The notes: a model not told the origin generated them from the letters alone. 54,564 bases of DNA from Bacteroidota bacterium (GCA_947453935.1 CANGJU010000005.1:1-54564); one strand, 5' to 3'; positions 35,762-45,292 are shown, numbered from the stretch's first letter. Numbers and translations are program-made.

Positions 35762-36695
35762 TCGGTTTTATTCTTGTTAGTAGTAATTGTAAATCTGATT
35801 TCAATTCAGATAAAATAGTAATAAATTCAACTTGTGTTATTGAATTTGCTTTAAGGTTTTCAATTTTATTTTTGTTTAATTCAGATTTGCTTATTTCTTT
35901 CTGAATCCAGTTTGCTCTAATATTTTCTAATTTATTTATTATCGACTGATCGCTTGATTCGAAATGGCTTTTAATTAATTCAAAACTATCTTTTTTAGAG
36001 ATGTATTTTTGATGTTGATATTGTAAATATGAACAAGGCAGGAGTAATAATTCACTTAATAAGTTTTTGAAGAAGTATTGATTCATCCAAAGCTGGTCTT
36101 GACTCAATTTGTTTTGAATACTGTTGATTAATTTTGTCAATGAATGGCGATAATCTGCTTTTGACTGATTGCTGATTTTTATTTCGTTCAAACCATATAC
36201 TAATTTCGATTCTTTTAATAAATGGTAAGTAATATCATCGGGATTTTCGATTAGTTCCTGCTTGCCGATAACAATAATACGATGATGCTGAAGGATATCT
36301 TGCAAATGACTAATCAAATTAATTTCCTGAATGAGATTTTTTAATTTTTTAATTTTATCATGACTTGCAAATTCTTTTTCATCATAAATTAAAATTCCAT
36401 CAAAGTCGCTATAGCTTATTATTTCTTCCGAAGCAATGCTTCCGAAAATCGCAAGTGCAATAGACTTTTCTAAATTATACTTATCGCAAAGTTGTTTAAG
36501 TTCATTAACAAAATTGTTATTTGAATTTATTTTAGGTACTATGATTTTTTTTGCTTTTTCTTCCGAACTTATTTCTTTTAAGTAATAGTTGTCTACAAAC
36601 AATAATAAAATCAAACGATCAGGTAAAACCTTTGACAGGTATTTACTGGGTCGGTTGGTATAACCATAATTCAAATATTTTGAAAGGTTATTCAT
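35754..36695 (-). CDS. nucleotidyltransferase-fold protein of unknown function (upstream copy)
   Basis: Residues about 75-115 carry a polymerase-beta nucleotidyltransferase motif: LAIFGSIASEEIISYSDFDGILIY, with the GS turn and the DxD pair. Later LLKESKLVYG resembles the strand-turn that closes the domain in this superfamily. The remainder is Lys/Asn/Ile-rich and helical. No signal peptide or membrane helix. It overlaps the flippase-fusion gene by eight bases upstream and the propeller gene by eight downstream, so translation is probably coupled. Its resemblance to the 33382-34359 protein is limited to the motif region and general layout. Function not assigned. Confidence 0.6.
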   Translation of the reverse strand: MNNLSKYLNYGYTNRPSKYLSKVLPDRLILLLFVDNYYLKEISSEEKAKKIIVPKINSNNNFVNELKQLCDKYNLEKSIALAIFGSIASEEIISYSDFDGILIYDEKEFASHDKIKKLKNLIQEINLISHLQDILQHHRIIVIGKQELIENPDDITYHLLKESKLVYGLNEIKISNQSKADYRHSLTKLINSIQNKLSQDQLWMNQYFFKNLLSELLLLPCSYLQYQHQKYISKKDSFELIKSHFESSDQSIINKLENIRANWIQKEISKSELNKNKIENLKANSITQVEFITILSELKSDLQLLLTRIKPND

Positions 36696-39201
36696 TGCTT
36701 TCTAAAAAATTAATTATGGTTGATACTCTTATTTTAAACGTATTTTGTTGTACATCAAATCTTGCTTGACTAGCAATTATTGCTGACTTTTCTTCGTCTT
36801 CAATAGCTAACTTGATTTTCTTTGCTAATTCATTCTCGTTCTCTGGTGCTACAAAATAGCAGTTATGTTCATTTAAAATATCTTGTGTTGCTGGATAATT
36901 GGGCGTAATAATTGGGTTCCCAGTTAACATGTATTCACAAATTTTATTTGGAAAATTATAATTTACGTCATGTCCTTGTTTAGTATAATATGAAACAAGT
37001 ATGTCTGCAGCAAATTGATAATACTTAATTTTTTGATAGTCGTGAATATAGCCTGTAAATACGGCATTGTTAATACCAAGGTTTTCACACCATTCTCTCC
37101 AATAATCAACAGCTATTGGTTTTCCTCCCGTAAAAATAAATTCGTATCCAGGTAATTTCTTCGCAGCTTTGAGAATGTATTCCAATTCTAAATTGTAGTC
37201 AATTGCAAGTTTGCCAGTGTAAACAACAATTGGTTTGGAGTGATTTATATCAAGTAAGTCTCTCGCTTCTATTTTGTCAATAAAGTCATCTGCCTGATCT
37301 TGAGTAATAGGATTTGATGAAACGATTGTTTTATTAATCGGATAATTTGTTAATTGATAAATAGAGTTGATAATTGACGAGTTTGTCGCAATTATGTTAT
37401 CACACAGTCCATAACTCCAATGAAATAATTTCTTCTTGCTAAAATCATGTGCCCAATAGGTGAATTTCAAATTCTTTCTGTTAAATGCTTTTGTTATTAA
37501 GAATGGTAATAAAATGGCCAAACTTCTTGAAATAACCACATAATTGTATTGCTTATCATATGATAGTTTTCTGATTTGAAAATAATTGAGAATAACAATT
37601 CTGATAAGATTTAATTTTCCACTTACATCTGACTTGAAATTAGTTTTTAAATAATGGATGTTAAGTTTGTCTGATATGCCATATATTCTAGGTACATCAT
37701 TCTTTGAAATATTATCATCGCGTTTTACAAAAGGTACAACTAAATGAATGGTTCTGCCATTTTGCACAAATCCATCACAAAAACGAACGTCACTAAGTTG
37801 GTTAGTTCTTGGTCTTAAAATATCATATGGCGATAAGTAAATATAAATTGTTTCTCGCTTCTCGTCGCTTAGAATAATTTTCCTGTTTATTTTCTTTAAA
37901 CAATAAAATGCGAACGAAAAGTTGATAAATAAATTTGCAGTTAGTAATCCTAATGCAATACCTACTGCTCCGTAATTAGGTGTAAGTAAATAAGCGACAG
38001 CAAAATTGAAGAGGATGGCAATCAAATAAATTTTAATTCGTTTGTTTGTCAGATTAAGACTTTGCATCAATGGTGTACTCCAGAATAATATTGAACCAGA
38101 TGCTGCACCTAAAAAATGAATTGTGAACGTGGGGACGGATTTAATAAATGAAGGTCCATAAATCATCGTTATGATTTCTCCTTTGAATAATGATACAATT
38201 ACTAATGCAACCAGAGAAGGTATCATTGCAATGCTAGTTGTTTTAGCTAGCATTGTTTTAAGTTCTTTCCATTTTTCCTGAGCTACCAAATGAGATAGTT
38301 GTGGAAATATTGAAGTTACAAGTGGATCTGTGATGGCAAGAATAGCCGATGCGAGTTTTTTAGATATGGTGTAAAATCCAACTGCTGCGTTTGACCCCCA
38401 TAAATTCAATAGTAATATATCTCCTTGACCAATTAATGTTTTTAATGTATTACCGAATGAGTTTCCAAAAATAAAATGTTTTATTTCTGCGTAGTGACTT
38501 TCAATTGCATTGACAGGTGTTTTAAAATGAGGCAATAAGTCTTTTCTTAATTCAATTATTACCGATAAATTACAAATTAAAGAGTTTAATAGTTTGGTAG
38601 AAATTACGGTGTAAAAGAAATAATCAAGATTATTAGGAAAGTAGTAGATGGAGAAAGTTATTGCAGCAAACTCTACCGTGTCCATTATTATTTGAACTAT
38701 TGAATTTACTTTAAATCGATAAAATATCTTCAATACTGCTCTGCCAATATTGTCTAAAAAGCAAATGCCATTTACAATTGCATACAGTATGATGAATTTT
38801 TGTAAACCTTCAATATCAAAAAAGTGAGGGTATAAGAAATGCGTAATAATTGCAATTACAATAACTGACAGCAATGCCGATAGCATGCTATAAGTAATTC
38901 CTCTTTTTAACAGGCTGATAACTTTTTCTGGCGATTTATGAGAAATAAATTGAGCTCCGAATTTTATAATTCCTAGAGGCACGTTTAATTTAATTACTTC
39001 TTGTATAGTAAGTACAAAAGCAATTATAACTGAGTAAATACCGAGTATTTCAGCGCCTAATCCACGAGCTATTACAATTGACCTTAAAAAGGCGAGCAAT
39101 ATTCCGTAAAAATTCGCGACAAAAACCCAAACACTATTTTTGAATAGTGTTTGGGTTTCTCCGTCTAAAACAGATTTTAGTTTAGCACGAATTTGTTTCA
39201 T
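36688..39201 (-). CDS. Wzx-type flippase fused to a GT4 glycosyltransferase
   Basis: One continuous 837-aa chain with two roles. Residues 1 to about 445 form a polysaccharide flippase of the MOP superfamily with about 12-14 hydrophobic helices, for example NSVWVFVANFYGILLAFLRSIVIARGL at the start and YGAVGIALGLLTANLFINFSF at the end; it would move lipid-linked repeat units across the inner membrane. Residues about 455-837 are a cytosolic GT-B glycosyltransferase: YIYLSPYDILRPRTNQ, KPIVVYTGKLAIDYNLELEYI, FTGGKPIAVDYW and FPNKICEYMLTGNPIITPNY. There is no stop or frameshift between the halves. It follows the Wzc gene by 16 bases. The fusion suggests the last sugar addition is coupled to flipping. 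Confidence 0.8.
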   Translation of the reverse strand: MKQIRAKLKSVLDGETQTLFKNSVWVFVANFYGILLAFLRSIVIARGLGAEILGIYSVIIAFVLTIQEVIKLNVPLGIIKFGAQFISHKSPEKVISLLKRGITYSMLSALLSVIVIAIITHFLYPHFFDIEGLQKFIILYAIVNGICFLDNIGRAVLKIFYRFKVNSIVQIIMDTVEFAAITFSIYYFPNNLDYFFYTVISTKLLNSLICNLSVIIELRKDLLPHFKTPVNAIESHYAEIKHFIFGNSFGNTLKTLIGQGDILLLNLWGSNAAVGFYTISKKLASAILAITDPLVTSIFPQLSHLVAQEKWKELKTMLAKTTSIAMIPSLVALVIVSLFKGEIITMIYGPSFIKSVPTFTIHFLGAASGSILFWSTPLMQSLNLTNKRIKIYLIAILFNFAVAYLLTPNYGAVGIALGLLTANLFINFSFAFYCLKKINRKIILSDEKRETIYIYLSPYDILRPRTNQLSDVRFCDGFVQNGRTIHLVVPFVKRDDNISKNDVPRIYGISDKLNIHYLKTNFKSDVSGKLNLIRIVILNYFQIRKLSYDKQYNYVVISRSLAILLPFLITKAFNRKNLKFTYWAHDFSKKKLFHWSYGLCDNIIATNSSIINSIYQLTNYPINKTIVSSNPITQDQADDFIDKIEARDLLDINHSKPIVVYTGKLAIDYNLELEYILKAAKKLPGYEFIFTGGKPIAVDYWREWCENLGINNAVFTGYIHDYQKIKYYQFAADILVSYYTKQGHDVNYNFPNKICEYMLTGNPIITPNYPATQDILNEHNCYFVAPENENELAKKIKLAIEDEEKSAIIASQARFDVQQNTFKIRVSTIINFLESNE

Positions 39202-39217
39202 CGTCTACTTTGTAAAG

Positions 39218-41698
39218 TTAGGCTTTGGAACTCTTTCGTTTAAATAGCTTTTTAAAAGTAGATTTTAAACCTTTTCTTTCTTTATCTTCTTCGTAATAAC
39301 CATAGCCGTATCCGTAACCATAGCCATATCCGTAGCCATATCCATATTCGTATCCATAACCATAGCTTCTATTCGATGCTTTAATGGCATTAAATACTAT
39401 ACAAACATTTTTAAGTTTACCATCATTATATAATTTATTGATAAAGTTCAAGTGGTGCTTTCTTGTTACGCGCTGACGAACTAAATAAATATTTATATCT
39501 ACATATTTTGATAATACCATCGCATCTGTAATTAATCCTACCGGAGGCGTATCCAAAATGATATAATCGTAGTTGGCTTTTAAATAAATAAACAACTCAT
39601 CCATCTTTGGAGAAATTATTAATTCAGATGGGTTAGGGGGCTTAGGCCCAGATAAAATAATATCCAGATTTGGAATTGTGCCGGAGTTCTGTATAATTTC
39701 TTTTTCTGTATTTAAACCAATCAAATAGTTACTTAATCCAATTTCAGAAACGAAGTCGAAACCAATTGTAATTTTAGGCTTACGTAAGTCGCAACCTACA
39801 AGAATAGTTTTACGGCCCGACATTGCCATCATACAAGCAAGGTTTACGGATGTAAAACTTTTTCCTTCTGATGAGATAGAAGAGGTAACCAGGATGGTTG
39901 CTTTCTGACTTCCCTGATTGAAATATTGTAAGTTAGTACGAATAGTTCTGAAGGCTTCAGAGATATGTGAATTTGGTTTTTCTGTAACAACTAAACTTGA
40001 TTTAGATGCACTTAATCCAATCATACCAATAACTGGAATATTCGTTCTTGCATCTAAATCATTACGGTCAATGATACGATCGTTAAACGCTGTTCTGATA
40101 TAAATAAAGAATGCAGGTAATATCAAACCGAATATAACGGCAATGGTGTAACTTAAACTTTGAATTGGTTTAAGTGGCTTTATAAATGTTCTTGCATTAT
40201 CAATTACTCGATTATCGGCTGTGGTAGATGCAAGTAATATAGCAGTTTCTGCTTTTTTCTGAAGCAAGTAAGAGTAAAGTTGTTCTTTAATATTCGAACC
40301 TCTTAACATTCCTTGTAATTCTCGTTGAGCGGTTGGTAGTCTTCTAAGCTTAGCCTCAACTCCTGTTCTTTGGTATTTAGCTTCGTTTAGTGATGCGTTA
40401 ATTCCACTTTTTAAAGATTTGATATTTTCAGATAGTGCAGCTTTGGTATTTGCAATCTCAGTATTCAAACTTACCATTAATGGATTATCCTCTTTCGATA
40501 GGTTGGACTGAGATTTTTTCTTGTTTTCTAATTCGTTTAGTTTTAAAACGAGACTTTGTAAAAGAGGATCGTTAACTAATATACTTCCTGGTGAAATATT
40601 ACCTGTTAAATTCTTGCTATCTGTTTTTACATAATCTCCGAGATAATCTAAAAAACTACTTTGTACTGCTAATTGGGAAATCTGACCATTGAAGTTTTTT
40701 ACGCTTTCTAAATAGGCATTAGCTTCAATTGATAAATCGGTAATTCCTCGGGATACTCTGAATTTTTCAACGTTAACTTCGTTTTCATTTATTTCTCCTG
40801 TTAAAGCTCCCAATTGTTGTTCAATAAAACTAAGAGTATTTACAGCATATTCGTTTTTAACTTCAATGCCTTTTTTAACATATAAATCGCATAGTTTATT
40901 TAAAAAAGCTTCATTTTTCGATGGCGTAGCTCCCTGAATTGAAATTTGTAGCATGGAAGCTTGTTTGCTGATCGGTTCTGCTTTTAAAGCGCTTTGGTAG
41001 ATATCTGTTAATAAACTTTTGTCAGCTACTTTAATTATGAAATTACGTTTGGAGAAATTTTTCGATTCGTATGGTTGACGACTGAAGTCGACTGCTTTGT
41101 CTATTGAAAATATTCCTAAATCATTGCTGATTTTTCTATTAAACAAGTAGTATCCTACATGCTCTGTGTTTCCTTTTTGATAGGTGAGTTTATACTTATT
41201 GTTATTTATTATTTCTAACTTGATAGAAGTATTGTAAGCGAGGCTATACAAAGTGTCTTCTTTTAAATCGAAAGGCTTTAATGCGAAAATTTCAGATGTT
41301 TTAACATCGCCAATTAAATAATAACTTTTGTAAAGCTGTAAGTCTTCAATTGTTTTCGAAATAAGCATTCGCGAACGAATAATTCCAATTTCATTTTCAA
41401 TTCCACCTTCGTTATTAAATGCTCCTAGCTGGGTTAATAAATCACTGCTGTTTACATTTTTCTTTTCGTCTTTTATCAGAACAGTACACGATGAGAAATA
41501 AACTCTATCTGCATACCAGTTATAAAAATAAGCAGTAACTAAGGATAGACTTAAGGTATAGATGTATAAATACCAATATCGTAAAAAATATTTATTAAAT
41601 ATTTGCGAAAGGTTAATTGTGTTTTCGCTTTCGTTTTTTTGATCGTTATTAGGGTTGTTTACTTTGTAGTCGTGCCCGTTTGTAGTTTCCTGATTCAT
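39218..41698 (-). CDS. wzc: Wzc-like polysaccharide co-polymerase / BY-type tyrosine autokinase
   Basis: Inner-membrane chain-length regulator and bacterial tyrosine kinase. A cytosolic start is followed by the first helix (about residues 42-62), a long periplasmic Wzz-like coiled-coil domain, and a second helix (about 518-540; SYTIAVIFGLILPAFFIYI). The C-terminal kinase has Walker A TSSISSEGKSFTSVNLA, Walker A' ILVGCDLRKPKI and Walker B YIILDTPPVGLITDAM. The tail is a striking run of Tyr-Gly pairs ending YYEED, the expected autophosphorylation cluster, then a basic end. Kinase and export activity are cycled by phosphorylation of such tails. It lies between the Wza-like gene (28-base gap) and the flippase fusion. 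Confidence 0.9.
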   Translation of the reverse strand: MNQETTNGHDYKVNNPNNDQKNESENTINLSQIFNKYFLRYWYLYIYTLSLSLVTAYFYNWYADRVYFSSCTVLIKDEKKNVNSSDLLTQLGAFNNEGGIENEIGIIRSRMLISKTIEDLQLYKSYYLIGDVKTSEIFALKPFDLKEDTLYSLAYNTSIKLEIINNNKYKLTYQKGNTEHVGYYLFNRKISNDLGIFSIDKAVDFSRQPYESKNFSKRNFIIKVADKSLLTDIYQSALKAEPISKQASMLQISIQGATPSKNEAFLNKLCDLYVKKGIEVKNEYAVNTLSFIEQQLGALTGEINENEVNVEKFRVSRGITDLSIEANAYLESVKNFNGQISQLAVQSSFLDYLGDYVKTDSKNLTGNISPGSILVNDPLLQSLVLKLNELENKKKSQSNLSKEDNPLMVSLNTEIANTKAALSENIKSLKSGINASLNEAKYQRTGVEAKLRRLPTAQRELQGMLRGSNIKEQLYSYLLQKKAETAILLASTTADNRVIDNARTFIKPLKPIQSLSYTIAVIFGLILPAFFIYIRTAFNDRIIDRNDLDARTNIPVIGMIGLSASKSSLVVTEKPNSHISEAFRTIRTNLQYFNQGSQKATILVTSSISSEGKSFTSVNLACMMAMSGRKTILVGCDLRKPKITIGFDFVSEIGLSNYLIGLNTEKEIIQNSGTIPNLDIILSGPKPPNPSELIISPKMDELFIYLKANYDYIILDTPPVGLITDAMVLSKYVDINIYLVRQRVTRKHHLNFINKLYNDGKLKNVCIVFNAIKASNRSYGYGYEYGYGYGYGYGYGYGYGYYEEDKERKGLKSTFKKLFKRKSSKA
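39295..39366 (-). repeat. short tandem repeat coding the Tyr-Gly tail of Wzc
   Basis: About 70 bases of alternating Tyr and Gly codons, on the plus strand units such as CCATAG, CCATAT, CCGTAG and CCGTAT. The imperfect 6-base periodicity could allow copy-number change in the kinase tail without loss of frame. Confidence 0.7.
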
Positions 41699-41726
41699 CG
41701 TCTTAATAAATTGTGTAAGTAAAATG

Positions 41727-42509
41727 TTATTTGTTAAATAACACGAATGCGCATAACGTTCCTAAACTGATAATTAAAGGAGCTATTTTGTAGAAGTTGT
41801 CCGATTGTGATACTTTGTCTTTCACCGGAGGTACATATAAAATGTCGTTTGAATGTAAGTAGTAGTATGGTGAATAAAATAAATCTCTTCTTGTTAAGTC
41901 AATTGGAATATATACTTTTTCTCCTTTTACTTCGCGAATAAGCATCACCTCTTTTCTGTTTCCAAAAATAGATAAGTCACCAGCCATTCCAATTGCTTCT
42001 GGTAATGTTAGTTTTTCATTTGTTACAGTGTAAACCCCAGGATGAGTAACTTCACCTAATAATGTTACCTTGAAGTTTTCAAAGTAGATTCTTACACTAG
42101 GTTGTTGTAAATACTTTTCTAATTGTTTTTGAATATAATCTTTGGCTTGTGTTGTGGATAAACCAGCGACTTTAATTTTACCAACTAATGGCATATCAAT
42201 ATATCCTTCTGCATCTACTAAATATCCAACATTCGGTCGGGTAGAGTAGCTGTCTCCAACAGTAGGACCTTCTGATTTACTGAACACATTAAAGAACGCA
42301 GTTGCTTCCGGATTTAAGCTGCTAACATAAATTGACAAGATGTCGTATGGCTGAATTACAGAGGTATAATGCTCTTCGATAAATTTCTGTTTACTAACAA
42401 CAGCAGTGTCCTTCGATTCTTGAAAATATGTTACCTCCATTACATTTCGGCATGATCCTAAAAACAATAATAAAGTAAGCGCAATAAAAGATTGTTGAAT
42501 CTTTTTCAT
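41727..42509 (-). CDS. wza: Wza-like outer-membrane polysaccharide export lipoprotein
   Basis: Outer-membrane export channel protein. The start [20 protein letters not shown] ends in a lipobox with Cys20. A Poly_export domain follows ([20 protein letters not shown], then [24 protein letters not shown]), then an SLBB domain ([30 protein letters not shown]). The C-terminus has a hydrophobic helix ([17 protein letters not shown]), as in Bacteroidota homologues. The 260 aa are shorter than E. coli Wza, which is usual for this phylum. It is the first gene of the polysaccharide locus and divergent from the phenylacetate operon. Confidence 0.88.
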   Translation of the reverse strand: MKKIQQSFIALTLLLFLGSCRNVMEVTYFQESKDTAVVSKQKFIEEHYTSVIQPYDILSIYVSSLNPEATAFFNVFSKSEGPTVGDSYSTRPNVGYLVDAEGYIDMPLVGKIKVAGLSTTQAKDYIQKQLEKYLQQPSVRIYFENFKVTLLGEVTHPGVYTVTNEKLTLPEAIGMAGDLSIFGNRKEVMLIREVKGEKVYIPIDLTRRDLFYSPYYYLHSNDILYVPPVKDKVSQSDNFYKIAPLIISLGTLCAFVLFNK

Positions 42510-42650
42510 AATAGTGTGTTGGTTTGATTATAAATATGCCCTTTCGGGTGGACGTTATACTGAAAATTTTCTACGATGTTACATAAAATCTAAACATCTT
42601 CGAATAAACTTTAAGTTGACTAAAATGTTAATCTTATCTGACGAAACTCA

Positions 42651-42682
42651 TTTGCGTAGGTTCGTCGTAACTATTATTTTAG
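42651..42682 (+). promoter_or_regulatory. candidate promoter of the paa operon
   Basis: TTTG at 42651-42654 and, after 20 bases, TATTTTAG at 42675-42682, a one-mismatch version of TAnnTTTG. The leader to the paaA ATG at 42709 would be 26 bases. A minus-strand TAACTTTG (42683-42690) directly abuts it and could serve the divergent Wza-like gene with a leader of about 170 bases. Confidence 0.3.
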
Positions 42683-42708
42683 CAAAGTTAATAAGACACG
42701 ATATTTCG

Positions 42709-43659
42709 ATGGATATAAATGTAAAAACGGATGATGTATCCGAAAAGGAAAATGCATTCAACGACAGTATTCAAGCTGGTAAAGTAATCGAGCCTAAGGA
42801 CTGGATGCCTGAAAAGTATCGAAAGCAATTATTAAGAATGATGTCACAACATGCTCATTCAGAGGTGGTTGGAATGTTGCCTGAAGGTAATTGGATTACA
42901 AGAGCTCCCTCATTAGCACGTAAAGCTATCCTAATAGCCAAGGTTCAGGATGAGGCCGGACATGGTTTATACATCTACAGTGCGGCGGAAACTTTGGGTA
43001 TGGATCGCTCTGAAATGATTGATCAACTTTTGGCTGGAAAAGCAAAATATTCTTCTATTTTCAACTATCCAACAATTTCTTGGGCTGATATCGGTGCCAT
43101 CGGATGGTTGGTTGATGGAGCTGCCATTGTTAATCAAACGGTATTGGCTAAGTGTTCATACGGACCTTATTCCCGTGCGATGTTACGTATATGCAGGGAA
43201 GAGAATTTTCATAATAAGCAAGGTTATCAGATTTTAGCTTACCTTATGAGAGGTACGCAGGAGCAAAAAGCAATGGCTCAGGATGCAATGAATCGCTGGT
43301 GGTGGCCTGCTCTTATGATGTTTGGCCCGTCTGATAAGGAGTCACCAAATAGCGCCGACCTTCTAAAATGGAAGGTAAAGTTGTTTACCAACGACGATTT
43401 ACGCCAACGTTTTATTGATAGAACGGTTGAACAAGCGCAAGCTATTGGTTTGAAAATTCCAGATGATAAACTGAAATGGAATGAAGAAACTCGCCATTAT
43501 GATTTCGGCGAAATAAATTGGGATGAGTTCTTCCAGGTTATTAATGGTAATGGTCCATGTAATAAATTACGTTTGAAACAACGTAACGATGCACATACAA
43601 ATGGTCAATGGGTGCGCGATGCTGCCAAAGCATATGCAGAAAAGAAAAAAACAAATTAA
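42709..43659 (+). CDS. paaA: phenylacetyl-CoA 1,2-epoxidase catalytic subunit PaaA
   Basis: Diiron oxygenase subunit that epoxidises the ring of phenylacetyl-CoA; works in the PaaABCE complex in the cytosol. The ferritin-like iron ligands are visible in [12 protein letters not shown] (ExxH) and [12 protein letters not shown] (ExxH). [20 protein letters not shown] and [15 protein letters not shown] are strongly conserved PaaA stretches. I start at the ATG at 42709 ([10 protein letters not shown]), giving 316 aa. The 65 extra residues of the ORF track are non-homologous and run through the presumed promoter. It is the first gene of the operon, 20 bases before paaB. Confidence 0.93.
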   Translation: MDINVKTDDVSEKENAFNDSIQAGKVIEPKDWMPEKYRKQLLRMMSQHAHSEVVGMLPEGNWITRAPSLARKAILIAKVQDEAGHGLYIYSAAETLGMDRSEMIDQLLAGKAKYSSIFNYPTISWADIGAIGWLVDGAAIVNQTVLAKCSYGPYSRAMLRICREENFHNKQGYQILAYLMRGTQEQKAMAQDAMNRWWWPALMMFGPSDKESPNSADLLKWKVKLFTNDDLRQRFIDRTVEQAQAIGLKIPDDKLKWNEETRHYDFGEINWDEFFQVINGNGPCNKLRLKQRNDAHTNGQWVRDAAKAYAEKKKTN

Positions 43660-43679
43660 GAGTATAATAGATTAATAAA

Positions 43680-43970
43680 ATGGATTCAAATCATCAATGG
43701 CCTACATGGGAAGTGTTCACTCAAAAAAAACAAGGTGCTGCGCATGAGCATGCAGGTAGTGTTCACGCTCCTGATGGTGAAATTGCACTTTTAAATGCAA
43801 GAGATGTATATGGCAGAAGACAAGAAGGCGTTAATATTTGGGTAGTTCCAAGTAATGCAATCATTGCTTCATCTCCGGAAGATGCTGGTTCATTCTTCGA
43901 TCCTGCCAACGATAAAATGTATCGCTCTCCTAATTTTTTCAAAACTGCTGACGGTTTAAAACAAATATGA
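43680..43970 (+). CDS. paaB: phenylacetyl-CoA epoxidase subunit PaaB
   Basis: Small structural subunit that links PaaA-PaaC units in the epoxidase. Typical segments: WPTWEVFTQKKQGAAHEHAGSVHAPDGEIALLNARDVYGRRQEG, here in a 96-aa chain, and the end SPEDAGSFFDPANDKMYRSP. The length equals the family's. Its stop overlaps the paaC start by four bases. Confidence 0.92.
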   Translation: MDSNHQWPTWEVFTQKKQGAAHEHAGSVHAPDGEIALLNARDVYGRRQEGVNIWVVPSNAIIASSPEDAGSFFDPANDKMYRSPNFFKTADGLKQI

Positions 43971-44737
43971 TGACGGATTTAAATAAAGCATTAAATGAGT
44001 TTTGTCTTCGTATTGCTGATAATTCATTGATACACGCACAGCGTATTTCGGAGTGGACAGGACACGGACCCATCCTCGAAGAAGATATAGCAATGAGTAA
44101 TGTGGCGTTGGATCTTATTGGGCAGGCGCGTGGATTTTATACTTACGCTGCACAAATTGAAGCGAATGGTAAAACAGAAGATGTTTACGCTTTTCACAGA
44201 GGAGAAAGAGAGTTTAGAAATAAATTAATGGTTGAGTTACCCGATAATAAAGACTTCGGATTTACAATGATGAAATTGTTTTTGAACGGTTGTTTCGATT
44301 ATCTAATGTTTCGTGATTTGATGAAAAGTACTGACGAAACTATTTCCGGACTTGCAGCTAAATCAATTAAGGAAGTAACATATCATGTGCGTCATGCAGG
44401 TGATTGGGTTGTTCGCCTTGGTGATGGCACGCAAGAAAGTCATGAGCGTGTTCAAAATTCATTGAACGAATTATGGCCATTCACGAATGAACTCTTCGAG
44501 CAAGATAATATCGATACGTTGTTAATCACTAATGGAATTGCATTCGATAAAGAAAGTTTTAGATCCGAATGGACAAAAATGGTAACGGAGATTTTTGCAA
44601 AAGCTACTTTGTCAATTCCTGAAAATAACACGTATTTTCCTACTGGTGGCTTGAAAGGCGTGCATACCGAACATTTCGGATTTTTATTAGCGGAAATGCA
44701 ATACTTGCCTCGAATGTATCCTGATGCTGTATGGTAA
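43967..44737 (+). CDS. paaC: phenylacetyl-CoA epoxidase subunit PaaC
   Basis: Non-catalytic ferritin-like partner of PaaA. Seen: LRIADNSLIHAQRISEWTGHGP, EEDIAMSNVALDLIGQAR and KEVTYHVRHAGDWVVRLGDGT, followed by HTEHFGFLLAEMQYLPRMYP at the end, all typical. The length of 256 aa fits. Two adjacent ATGs (43967 and 43970) could start it; the first overlaps the paaB stop. The last seven bases overlap paaD, so translation is probably coupled through B-C-D. Confidence 0.92.
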   Translation: MMTDLNKALNEFCLRIADNSLIHAQRISEWTGHGPILEEDIAMSNVALDLIGQARGFYTYAAQIEANGKTEDVYAFHRGEREFRNKLMVELPDNKDFGFTMMKLFLNGCFDYLMFRDLMKSTDETISGLAAKSIKEVTYHVRHAGDWVVRLGDGTQESHERVQNSLNELWPFTNELFEQDNIDTLLITNGIAFDKESFRSEWTKMVTEIFAKATLSIPENNTYFPTGGLKGVHTEHFGFLLAEMQYLPRMYPDAVW

Positions 44738-45225
44738 CATTAGAATTGAGTGAAATCTGGGATTTGCTGAATTCTATTCCTGATCCCGAAGTTCCTGCAA
44801 TTAGTATCGTAGAATTAGGCGTAGTACGTGATGTTCGTGTAACCGATTCCAACATTGAAGTCGATATTACACCAACTTACTCTGGTTGTCCTGCACTGAA
44901 AAACATGGAGGAGCAAATTAGAGCTAAACTTTTGTTGGTTGGATTAACTCCACTAATTAAAACGATTTATAAACCAGCGTGGACAACCGATTGGATGTCG
45001 GATGAAACAAAGGAGAAATTACGAGCCTATGGTATCGCTCCACCTGAGAAATTGTCTTTCGAAAATTTGCATCCTTTTGCTAATAATGATAAAGGCCCCG
45101 TAGCTTGTCCTTTTTGTAGTTCAACAGATACTTCATTAACTAGCCGATTTGGCTCAACAGCCTGCAAAGCATTGCACTTTTGTAATGCTTGTTGTCAGCC
45201 CTTTGAGCAGTTCAAATGTCACTGA
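44731..45225 (+). CDS. paaD: PaaD, iron-sulfur/maturation factor of the epoxidase
   Basis: Two-part protein: an N-terminal DUF59 (MIP18-like) domain (LLNSIPDPEVPAISIVELGVVRDV, TPTYSGCPAL) and a C-terminal four-cysteine zinc-ribbon-like part (VACPFCSSTDTSLTSRFGSTACKALHFCNACCQPFEQFKCH, quoted in pieces here: CPFC, CNACC). PaaD is needed for epoxidase activity, probably for metal-centre assembly. The length of 164 aa fits. The gene that normally follows, paaE (the reductase), is not here; 67 non-coding bases lead to paaG instead. Confidence 0.9.
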   Translation: MVTLELSEIWDLLNSIPDPEVPAISIVELGVVRDVRVTDSNIEVDITPTYSGCPALKNMEEQIRAKLLLVGLTPLIKTIYKPAWTTDWMSDETKEKLRAYGIAPPEKLSFENLHPFANNDKGPVACPFCSSTDTSLTSRFGSTACKALHFCNACCQPFEQFKCH

Positions 45226-45292
45226 TACTTCATTCAGAATTATAGCTTAACGAACGCCTTTTTTAGTTTTCTTTGTAGTAAGAAAATTTAAT

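Noticed and set aside
42514-42708. N-terminal extension of PaaA by 65 residues
   Set aside because: Non-homologous translation of the divergent promoter region; PaaA begins at [10 protein letters not shown].
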